Origin: Desulfobacterales bacterium
Lineage (GTDB): Bacteria; Desulfobacterota; Desulfobacteria; Desulfobacterales; SpSt-501
Length of the DNA: 15,762 bases
Assembly (NCBI GenBank): GCA_025454275.1
Contig: JALOOS010000008.1
Span: 1-15,762, forward strand
Direction of reading: 5' to 3'
Positions 1 to 5,677 of the stretch are shown here, one piece after another. Positions within the stretch are counted from its first letter, which is position 1, and each line of letters begins with the position of its first letter. Made by a program: the position numbers and the translations under genes. The notes beneath the pieces were generated by a model. The model saw only the letters and a program-made list of their open reading frames with translations, searched no databases and was not told where the DNA came from.

Positions 1-414
1 CGGGACCGTCAGGCCCTCGGTCCACTGGGCGCGCTTCTCCCGCTTCTCGTTCAAGGGGTTGCCCTCGCCCACGAGGCTGCCGCGCACGGTGCGGATCGGG
101 CGGGCGGTCGCCGGAAAGACCCCGTATTCGGTCGCAATCCGCCGCAGGGCGACCCCGGATTCGATCTGCCTCACATCCCGGGGGCACTCCCGGGGGCAGC
201 GGCCGCAGGTCGAGCAGCGCCAGATGTCCTCGCTTTCGATGTCGGTCAGGCCGAAGGCCGCCTCCCGCACGATCCGGCGCATGCTGAAGGAGCGGACCCG
301 GTTCCAGGGGCAGACCACGTCGCACAGGCCGCACTGGAAACACATCTTGAAGGCCTCGCCGCCGTTCGCCTTGATGACGTCCGCGATCTCTTTGTAGTCG
401 GCAATGTTCTCCAC
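1..414 (-). CDS. bamD: HdrD/BamD-like [4Fe-4S] electron-transfer protein, partial (runs off the left edge)
   Basis: Only the first 138 codons are in the window. Two ferredoxin-type motifs are visible: C25-x2-C28-x2-C31-x3-C35-P and C67-x2-C70-x2-C73-x3-C77-P. This is the N-terminal HdrC-like domain of heterodisulfide reductase D-type proteins; the C-terminal CCG domains expected in the family would lie outside. I chose a GTG start at 414: an in-frame TGA lies just upstream (421-423), and an AGAGG sequence sits at a usable distance. The gene follows the bamC-like gene by 34 nt on the same strand. In known class II benzoyl-CoA reductase clusters bamD occupies this position and is proposed to link BamBC to an Hdr-type bifurcating complex in the cytoplasm. 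The Fe-S family call is firm; the BamD call rests on gene order. It could also be a generic HdrD/GlpC-like subunit of another aldehyde oxidoreductase complex. Confidence 0.7.
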   Translation of the reverse strand, partial: MENIADYKEIADVIKANGGEAFKMCFQCGLCDVVCPWNRVRSFSMRRIVREAAFGLTDIESEDIWRCSTCGRCPRECPRDVRQIESGVALRRIATEYGVFPATARPIRTVRGSLVGEGNPLNEKREKRAQWTEGLTVP

Positions 415-448
415 TGTATTTCAGGGCCTCTGGTTGCGGGTGGTGGGG

Positions 449-1003
449 TCAGCTTTTTCTGGCGATCGTCATCCGGGCGACGGCCTCCGTGAGCTTCTCG
501 AGCCCGAACTTGTCGATCAGCGATTCCAGCCCCATTTCGAGATCCTTGCCGCCGGCTGCTTCCTCTTCTTCCACCTCTTCTTCGCGCTCCTCGTAGGTCA
601 GGGCGTCCGTGATGCACCACTGGACGCAGAGGGGCTCCGACTGGGGCGGGTCGCTCTCGCACATGTCGCACTTGAGCGGGAGGCCCGAATCGGGCTCCCT
701 GAAGATGTCCCGCGAGGGGCAGGCGGCGCGGCAGAAGGCGCACTCCTCGTATTCCTTGCCGTCGATCGTGTACTTGTCCCGGCCCATGCATTCGGCCTTG
801 GCATGCTCGCCGGCATACACCGGCACGTAGATGTCCTTCAGCGGGTCGTGGATGACGCGGATACGGGAGCGTGCCGGGTTGTTGCTGCTGTATTTGGGTG
901 CGGCGTGGAAGGCGGAGCAGACCACCTCGCAGGCCCGGCAGCCGTTGCACTTGTCGACGTCGACCTTGATCGTCTTGACGATTTTCTTTTTCTTCGCACC
1001 CAT
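449..1003 (-). CDS. bamC: BamC-like ferredoxin subunit with three predicted [4Fe-4S] clusters
   Basis: A cytoplasmic polyferredoxin of 184 residues, predicted to carry electrons to the tungsten subunit encoded upstream. Cysteines visible are C19-x2-C22-x2-C25-x3-C29, C72, C88-x2-C91-x3-C95 and C112-x2-C115-x10-C126-x3-C130. These twelve cysteines are enough for three [4Fe-4S] clusters in the DmsB/NrfC-like arrangement. With the single cluster of BamB this gives four, the number I recall for BamBC. A lysine-rich N-terminus and a glutamate-rich stretch near residues 138-148 flank the core; there is no signal peptide. I prefer ATG at 1003 because AGGTGA lies about nine bases upstream. A GTG at 1015, in the same frame, would add four residues but lacks a clear ribosome-binding site. 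The gene lies 92 nt after bamB and 34 nt before the bamD-like gene. Similar subunits serve other aldehyde oxidoreductases, so the benzoyl-CoA role is inferred. Confidence 0.78.
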   Translation of the reverse strand: MGAKKKKIVKTIKVDVDKCNGCRACEVVCSAFHAAPKYSSNNPARSRIRVIHDPLKDIYVPVYAGEHAKAECMGRDKYTIDGKEYEECAFCRAACPSRDIFREPDSGLPLKCDMCESDPPQSEPLCVQWCITDALTYEEREEEVEEEEAAGGKDLEMGLESLIDKFGLEKLTEAVARMTIARKS

Positions 1004-1095
1004 GGGGCATGTCACCTCGTGATTCGGTTATCGTACACCCTTTGAAACCGTGAACCGCGAACCTGTAGCCGGCTGCGCCCACACCCCAATCCGGT

Positions 1096-3102
1096 TCATT
1101 GCTGCATCGCCTCCGCCGGCGCCTCCTCGGAGGGTTCCACCTCGCCATCTACCGGGATTCCGCGTCGGTCGAAATCCGCAGCCACGTAGTCAAGCCCGAG
1201 CTCCTGCAGGCTCTCGCGGGTGGGGATTCCCTCGCGGTTCCATCCCTTGAATCGGTAGTAGGTGTCGAGGAGCTCCTTCTCAAGCTCGGGAAACCGCTTT
1301 TTCCAGTGGTTTTCCGGCGGCTTGTCGTCTTTGCGCCGCATCCCGCGGCGGATGTTGAACGCCCGCACCAGGGTGCGGTAGCGCTTCACCGCCTGGGTCA
1401 GCTTCTCCTCGTCCATGTCGAAACCGGCCCCGGCCGAAATGAACTTGGGATAGTTGTGAATGTGGTATGGGGGTTTGAGCGGAAAGGAGGACAAACCCGC
1501 GCACATCCCGAGGGCGTCGTCGATGTAGTGCATCTTCTCCATCCAGTCGACGATCTCGCAGCACATCTGCACCGTCGGGAAAAAGGGCATGGACTTTTCT
1601 CCGCGCGGCTCCCACTCCAGGAAATAGTGCTTGAACTTCTCCTCCGGCACCTGGAACCAATCCTTTACGAACGCCTCCCGCTCCTCTATCTTGGCGAACG
1701 GCGCCTGCGGGAACTGGCCCTCGATCTGGGTGATGTTGATCTTCTCGCCCGTCGAATACATCAGGAAGTAGATGGGGTTGAGCATCGACAGCTTGAGCGG
1801 CAGCTGCTCGTGCTTCTTGATGTTGTTGTGGGCAAAGGCCTCGGCGCCCTTTCCGATCTTGCGGGCCGCCCAGTAGGTGCCGTCGGCCAGCAGATCGCCG
1901 ATCCCCTCGCGCCGCACGATGCGGTCGAGCAGCCAGAAAAACCGCTCTTCATTGTCGGTCGGAAGCCCCGCCATTTCCTGGTCGGTCAGAATTCCGGCTT
2001 CGTAGAGCTCAAGGGCGAAGGCCATCACCTGGGGGGCGGAGTAGGCATCCACCCCGTACTCGGTCGCCCGTTGAGCGATTTTGAGCCCGAATTCCAGATC
2101 CGACATGGCCGCCATGGTGTAGGTGAGCTTCGAGAAGCACTTCATCATGTAGGTCGGAAAGCCGGGCAGGGAGAGGGTCGCGCCGCATTTCATCGGGCAG
2201 TTGTAGCAGCTGATCAGCCGCTTGCGCGAGCTCTCGAGCGTCTCGGTCCACTTCTTCGCGATGTCATCGTTCCAGAAATCCTTGCGTCGGACGCGGGAGT
2301 TGCCCCACATGAAATTCTCGGTGTGCCACTTCTCGTCGTGCACCTTCATCTCTTGGGGCGAACCGAGCCCGGCCAGAATGGGCATGACGCCCGGGATCGG
2401 GTTCTGCTCGCGGAACTTGATGTAGGCCAGCACCTCGTTGCAGAGCTCGATGAACTGGGCCGGGCGGGCGAGATGGATGTCCTTTGTTCCGCGCACGACG
2501 ATCGCCTTGACCCCCTTGTCGCCCATCACCGCACCGATCCCGCCTCGGCTGGCGCTCGAGCGGCCCTGTTCGACGGAGGCGAAGAAGACCCGGTTCTCAC
2601 CGGCAAGGCCGATGGCCGCCACCTGGGCCTTGGGCTCCTTCAGCTCCCGGCGGATCAGATCGGCTGTTTCGATAGCGCCTTTTCCGCGCAGGTGCGCGGC
2701 ATCGCGGATCTCCACCTTGTCGTTGTGGATCCAGATATAGACGAGGTTCGGGGACTTGCCGCGCAGGATGACCTTGTCGTAGCCGGCATATTTCAGCTCG
2801 GGCGCCCAGAAGCCTCCCATCATCGAAAAGGCCAACAGCCGGGTCTGGGGCGAGATGGTGGAGACGATGGTGCGGTTGCAGCCGGTCGCCGGGGTGCCGC
2901 ACAGGAGCCCGGCGCTGAAAATCAGGAGGTTCTCCGGCGAAAACGGCTCGACCTCGGGGGGAACCCGCTCCCAGAGGATTTTGGCGTTGGTGCCCAATCC
3001 TCCCAAGTAGAGCTCGGTGTCGCGCGGGTCGGTCTCCACCCGCTCGATGTTGCCGCGGGTCAGATCGATCTCCAAATTGAACCCTGTCTCAGCGTACCTC
3101 AT
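1096..3102 (-). CDS. bamB: Tungsten aldehyde-oxidoreductase family protein, BamB-like active-site subunit of class II benzoyl-CoA reductase
   Basis: Full-length at 668 residues, starting at ATG with AGAGAGG five bases upstream. The N-terminal pyranopterin-binding domain is recognisable: glycine-rich region at 34-38, and RGGIGAVMGDKGVKAIVVRG at 186-205. The [4Fe-4S] ligands are C299-x2-C302-x3-C306 with a distant C534 in DALGMC. BamB of Geobacter metallireducens has, as I recall, active-site residues Glu251, His260 and the tungsten ligand Cys322. Here E251, H260 and C322 fall at exactly these numbers, which points to BamB rather than to ordinary aldehyde:ferredoxin oxidoreductase. The proposed reaction is two-electron reduction of benzoyl-CoA to the 1,5-dienoyl-CoA without ATP, driven by electron bifurcation through partner subunits. 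The bamC- and bamD-like genes follow on the same strand. A paralogue acting on another aryl-CoA or an aldehyde is possible. The protein has no signal peptide and should be cytoplasmic. Confidence 0.82.
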   Translation of the reverse strand: MRYAETGFNLEIDLTRGNIERVETDPRDTELYLGGLGTNAKILWERVPPEVEPFSPENLLIFSAGLLCGTPATGCNRTIVSTISPQTRLLAFSMMGGFWAPELKYAGYDKVILRGKSPNLVYIWIHNDKVEIRDAAHLRGKGAIETADLIRRELKEPKAQVAAIGLAGENRVFFASVEQGRSSASRGGIGAVMGDKGVKAIVVRGTKDIHLARPAQFIELCNEVLAYIKFREQNPIPGVMPILAGLGSPQEMKVHDEKWHTENFMWGNSRVRRKDFWNDDIAKKWTETLESSRKRLISCYNCPMKCGATLSLPGFPTYMMKCFSKLTYTMAAMSDLEFGLKIAQRATEYGVDAYSAPQVMAFALELYEAGILTDQEMAGLPTDNEERFFWLLDRIVRREGIGDLLADGTYWAARKIGKGAEAFAHNNIKKHEQLPLKLSMLNPIYFLMYSTGEKINITQIEGQFPQAPFAKIEEREAFVKDWFQVPEEKFKHYFLEWEPRGEKSMPFFPTVQMCCEIVDWMEKMHYIDDALGMCAGLSSFPLKPPYHIHNYPKFISAGAGFDMDEEKLTQAVKRYRTLVRAFNIRRGMRRKDDKPPENHWKKRFPELEKELLDTYYRFKGWNREGIPTRESLQELGLDYVAADFDRRGIPVDGEVEPSEEAPAEAMQQ

Positions 3103-3149
3103 CGCTACCTCTCTGGTGTTGCATTCGTGCCGGGGAGGGGGTCAACGCG

Positions 3150-3191
3150 GCTATAAGTTAGATACAATTTAGCCATAAAGTAGCTATAAAG
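3150..3191 (-). repeat. Phased 11-bp direct repeats overlapping the bam promoter (possible operator)
   Basis: On the plus strand TAGCCATAAAG (3170-3180) is followed immediately by TAGCTATAAAG (3181-3191), a 10/11 match. A further GCTATAAG begins at 3150, and a weak fourth copy (5 of 9 matches) begins at 3161. The copies therefore start at 3150, 3161, 3172 and 3183, exactly one 11-bp step apart. The last copy covers the promoter -10 hexamer at 3183-3188 and the others lie in the untranslated leader. Same-face direct repeats of this kind often bind a regulator cooperatively. The repeat pattern is seen; the operator role is inferred. Confidence 0.5.
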
Positions 3192-3211
3192 TGTCCGAAA
3201 AACTTTGTCAA
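3183..3211 (-). promoter_or_regulatory. Sigma70-type promoter of the bamB operon
   Basis: On the minus strand a perfect TTGACA (3211-3206) is separated by 17 bases from TATAGC (3188-3183), which matches TATAAT at four of six positions. Transcription would start near 3176, giving a leader of about 70 nt before the bamB ATG at 3102. The surrounding 3150-3240 is much more AT-rich than the rest of the window, as expected for a promoter. Confidence 0.6.
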
Positions 3212-3293
3212 GAAAAACAATAACGTGCTTATATGCCGTGTGCGATGCTCGCGGTTCCACGTGCAACGAATGAAAAACGGACGCGTTTTTGCC

Positions 3294-3339
3294 TTTTCGG
3301 CTCAAGGCCGAAAACCCAGGCCACCCGGATTGCGGGTGG
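3294..3339 (-). terminator. Hairpin pair after the adenosine-specific kinase gene, possible weak terminator
   Basis: Downstream of the kinase gene on the minus strand, CCACCCG / CGGGTGG (3333-3339 and 3321-3327) forms a 7-bp stem with a 5-nt loop. It is followed after six bases by TTTT (3314-3311). That T-run starts a second perfect 8-bp inverted repeat, TTTTCGGC with loop 3302-3306 and GCCGAAAA (3294-3314). The T-run does not directly abut the first stem and the second stem lacks a T-tail, so intrinsic termination is uncertain. The position between two transcription units makes it plausible. Confidence 0.3.
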
Positions 3340-3382
3340 TCGTTGACTCAGGGGTTTAGACAGGATTGCGGGGGCCGGCGCT

Positions 3383-3865
3383 TCAAAGCTTGTAGCCGAT
3401 CGCGCGCAGGAGCCCTTTGCGTTTCTGGATGTCGGCTTCGGTCTCGATCCCCTTCGATTTGAAGCCGTCGATCACCCCGAGGATGCCCCGGCCCTGCTCG
3501 GTCTCGGCAAGGACCACCTGGACCGGGTTGGCGGTGGCGCAGAAGATGCGGCAGACCTCGGGCAGGTTGCGGATGGGGTTGAGGACATTGATCGGGTACA
3601 TCTCTTTCATAAAGACGATGAAGCAGTGGCCGGCGGCGAGGGCGAAGGCGTTCTTCCTGGCGAGCTCCACCAGCTCCGGGTCGGTGCCGCTCCAGCGCAC
3701 CAGGCAGACGTCCGAGGCTTCGCAAAAGGCGAGGCCGAACTTCGCCCCGGGAACGGTCGCGGCCATGACCTCGTGCAGGTCCTCCACGGTCTTGATGAAA
3801 TGCGACTGGCCCAGGATCATGTTCAGATGGTTCGGGTTTTCGATGGTTTCGATCAGGATCTGCAT
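3383..3865 (-). CDS. Adenosine-specific kinase (DUF355 / PF04008 family)
   Basis: A 160-residue protein, the usual full length for this family. Recognised family segments are ILGQSHFIKTVEDLHE (residues 18-33), KFGLAFCEAS, FALAAGHCFIVF, YPINVLNPIRNLPEVCRIFC, ANPVQVVLAETEQGRG and the C-terminal AIGYKL. A member from the archaeon Pyrobaculum has been described as an adenosine-specific kinase. Proteins of this type are common in archaea and scattered in anaerobic bacteria including sulfate reducers. The physiological role in bacteria is not settled. The start is clear: AAGGAGG lies about six bases before ATG at 3865. The gene stands alone between moaA, 367 bases upstream, and the bam operon promoter. 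It is probably its own transcription unit, though I found no convincing promoter. Family membership is strong; the bacterial substrate is inferred. Confidence 0.85.
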   Translation of the reverse strand: MQILIETIENPNHLNMILGQSHFIKTVEDLHEVMAATVPGAKFGLAFCEASDVCLVRWSGTDPELVELARKNAFALAAGHCFIVFMKEMYPINVLNPIRNLPEVCRIFCATANPVQVVLAETEQGRGILGVIDGFKSKGIETEADIQKRKGLLRAIGYKL

Positions 3866-3930
3866 GCGCTCCTCCTTGTTCGGTCTGTTCAGGGTTCAGG
3901 CGGGCGAGATGCGCTGCGGGCCCGAGAGAA

Positions 3931-4077
3931 CGTCGGGGTCGCTATCGCTATCGGAATCGGTATCGAACCGTTTTCGCCCCGTGTCGACGAAACACCCAGC
4001 ACCAACCACTAAACACCATCGGGTAACGAGCAGGTGATGGGTCGATACCGAACCCGGTACCGACCCCGACCCCGATG
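3931..4077. repeat. Imperfect 36-bp inverted repeat with 75-nt spacer, built from TATCGG-type units
   Basis: The left arm (3931-3966) and the reverse complement of the right arm (4042-4077) agree at 28 of 36 positions. Both outer ends match well (TCGGGGTCG) and the inner ends are identical over ten bases (TCGGTATCGA). Each arm is made of degenerate six-base units such as CTATCG, CGGTAT and CCCCGA. It may be an intergenic repeat family or fold as a long stem in RNA. No coding function is visible. Confidence 0.55.
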
Positions 4078-4122
4078 AAAGAGGCAAGCCACGATCGGCG
4101 TCAGTAGAGGATGGGGTCGCCC

Positions 4123-4221
4123 GAGCCCCACGATCAAGGCGCGCGAGTGTCGCGGCGCGAGGCGCACTTCTGTTGCGCCGCAGCGAGCGCGGCACGCAGC
4201 GCAACGCCGAGCGTGGGGCTC
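4123..4221. repeat. Perfect 10-bp inverted repeat enclosing GC-rich internal hairpins
   Basis: GAGCCCCACG (4123-4132) pairs perfectly with CGTGGGGCTC (4212-4221). The 79-nt interior holds a further hairpin, GGCGCA (4161-4166) with loop CTTCTGT and TGCGCC (4174-4179), overlapping an alternative 7-bp pairing of 4152-4158 with 4175-4181. The element starts about 12 bases after the moaA stop. It has no T-tract on the moaA side, so a standard intrinsic terminator is unlikely. It could protect the mRNA 3' end or be a small structured RNA. Confidence 0.4.
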
Positions 4222-4232
4222 CGGCGGCCACA

Positions 4233-5234
4233 TCACCCGCCGATCGAGCGCATCTGGCAGCACACGTGCGCCGGCTCCCCCACCGAGAGGTTGTGGTCCG
4301 AGGGTTTGTGCCGGATCGTCTGGAAGAAGAGCTCCGCCAGATCCTCGTCGCTGCAGCCCCGGCGGATGGGCCCTTTGAGGTCGACCTGGAAATCGGAAAG
4401 CAGGCAGGGCCTCAGCTGCCCGCTGGCGGTGAGCCGCAGGCGGTTGCAGCGGTCGCAGAAATGGCGGCTGATGGCCGAGATGAAGCCGATCTCCCCGCGG
4501 GCGCCCTCGAGCCGATAGCGCCGGGCCGGTCCGTCGAGCTCGGAGCGCGGTACGGGAATGAGGGGACCCAGCGCGGCAAGACGCTGCATGATCTCGGGCA
4601 CCAGGAGCGTCGGTTTGCCGGCAAACTGCGAGCGGCCGATCGGCATGAACTCGATGAAACGCACGTGGAACGGGTAGGCGAGGGAGAGGCGCGCAAGGTC
4701 CACCAGTTCGTCGTCGTTGACCCCCTCGATCGCCACGGCGTTGAGCTTGATGGGGTGGAAGCCCGCGGCCTGCGCCGCAAGAATCCCCTCCCAGACCCGG
4801 TCGAAGTGATCCATGCCGGTGATCGACCGGTAGCGCTCGGGCCTGAGGGTATCCAGGCTGACGTTGAGGCGCGTGATGCCGGCCGCGCGGATGCGGTCGA
4901 GGTTCTCCTTGAGCAGAACGCCGTTCGTGGTGAGTGAGATGTCTCGCAGATCGGGCATGCGGCGGAGCTGGGCGAGGAAGTCGTAAACGCCCCTGCGCAC
5001 CAGCGGCTCCCCTCCCGTGACCCGCACCTTGGTGATCCCCAGCCGCGCACCGACGCGCACGATGCGCAGCGTCTCCTCGTAGCGCAAAATCGTTTCATGG
5101 GAAAGGCGCGGAACCGCTTCCCGCGGCAGGCAGTAGGCGCAGGCCAGGTTGCAGCGATCCGTGATCGAGACCCTCAGGTAGTTCAGGTGCCGGTTGCAGG
5201 GGTCGATCAGGCGGGTGGGCGGGTGCTGGGTCAT
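4233..5234 (-). CDS. moaA: GTP 3',8-cyclase MoaA, first step of molybdenum/tungsten cofactor synthesis
   Basis: A radical-SAM enzyme of 333 residues that converts GTP to 3',8-cyclo-7,8-dihydro-GTP, the precursor of cyclic pyranopterin monophosphate. The N-terminal SAM cluster motif is C28-x3-C32-x2-C35 in DRCNLACAYC. VTGGEPLVR (72-80) is the SAM-binding GGEP segment. The second, substrate-side cluster is C260-x2-C263-x13-C277. The protein ends in the conserved Gly-Gly pair (332-333) needed for activity in known MoaA, so it looks intact. ATG at 5234 lies 25 nt after the STAS stop, with only a weak ribosome-binding site (GGGAA), so it is probably read from the upstream operon. Further along the same strand lies a tungsten pyranopterin enzyme, a natural consumer of the product. 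No other moa or moe gene is in the window. Confidence 0.95.
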   Translation of the reverse strand: MTQHPPTRLIDPCNRHLNYLRVSITDRCNLACAYCLPREAVPRLSHETILRYEETLRIVRVGARLGITKVRVTGGEPLVRRGVYDFLAQLRRMPDLRDISLTTNGVLLKENLDRIRAAGITRLNVSLDTLRPERYRSITGMDHFDRVWEGILAAQAAGFHPIKLNAVAIEGVNDDELVDLARLSLAYPFHVRFIEFMPIGRSQFAGKPTLLVPEIMQRLAALGPLIPVPRSELDGPARRYRLEGARGEIGFISAISRHFCDRCNRLRLTASGQLRPCLLSDFQVDLKGPIRRGCSDEDLAELFFQTIRHKPSDHNLSVGEPAHVCCQMRSIGG

Positions 5235-5259
5235 TGTCGGTTCCCACGCGGCCGGGGCG

Positions 5260-5592
5260 TCAGAACTGTTGCCACCCGGCCGCGACGGTGTCGGTAATGG
5301 GGATGATCGATGAGAAGTTGCTCACATCGAAGACCTCCCGCACGTAGGGCCTGAGCGCACTGAGGACCACCTTGCCTTTTTGGCTTTGAACCCCCTTGAC
5401 GGTCAGCAGGATGACCCTCAGGCCGGCGCTGCTGATGTAGTCAAGTTCGCTCAGGTCGAAGAGCAGCCGGCTCTTCCCTTGCTGCATCAGCCCCTTGACG
5501 CTCGCCTCCGCGGCGGGCGCCGAATCGGCATCCAGGCGCCCGGTGAATTTGAGGCAGACCACACCGTTGTTCTCCTGCTGCGCAATTTCCAT
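5260..5592 (-). CDS. STAS-domain protein, anti-sigma factor antagonist type
   Basis: A single STAS domain fills all 110 residues. The segment DLSELDYISSAGLRVILL (46-63) matches the SpoIIAA/RsbV signature. Ser54 or Ser55 is the likely site phosphorylated by a partner HPK/RsbW-type kinase. In the family, the unphosphorylated form binds the anti-sigma or switch kinase and releases its target. GGGGAGG lies about seven bases before ATG at 5592. The gene sits between cobA/hemD (85 nt upstream) and moaA (25 nt downstream) on the same strand, an unexpected place because neither neighbour is regulatory. No cognate kinase, phosphatase or sigma factor is in the window, so its partner is unknown. The domain call is certain; the regulatory pathway is not. 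Confidence 0.9.
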   Translation of the reverse strand: MEIAQQENNGVVCLKFTGRLDADSAPAAEASVKGLMQQGKSRLLFDLSELDYISSAGLRVILLTVKGVQSQKGKVVLSALRPYVREVFDVSNFSSIIPITDTVAAGWQQF

Positions 5593-5677
5593 CGGGAGCC
5601 TCCCCTCGACCCTCTTCAGCGGTCATCCTGGGTCATCCGTACACCAGATGCCGCCCCATTTCAACCGCAGAACCCCT

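Larger units (their letters stand above)
3866..4232. other. Repeat-rich non-coding spacer between moaA and the adenosine-specific kinase
   Basis: I see no credible gene in these 367 bases. The short open frames on either strand consist largely of translated simple repeats. The spacer holds two separate inverted-repeat structures, at 3931-4077 and 4123-4221. Between the first pair of arms lies a C/A-rich, low-complexity segment (about 3988-4018) and a possible 6-bp hairpin (GTTTCG-type, about 3970-3992). No clear promoter for the kinase gene was found. Confidence 0.6.

Noticed and set aside
1099..3156. A 685-codon open frame on the plus strand.
   Set aside because: It is the antisense of the whole bamB-like gene, has no recognisable domain, and results from high GC content reducing stop codons.
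3105..3305. A possible 66-codon gene on the minus strand just before bamB.
   Set aside because: It spans the bamB promoter, the phased repeats and the bamB ribosome-binding site, and its product has no recognisable features.
3931..4077. The repeated units as a CRISPR array.
   Set aside because: Units are about six bases, degenerate and contiguous, with no spacers of regular length and no cas genes.
3896..4231. Short open frames on both strands in the moaA-kinase spacer, one with a Ser-Asp repeat.
   Set aside because: The Ser-Asp run is simply the translation of the TATCGG-type repeat. There is no ribosome-binding site or homology.
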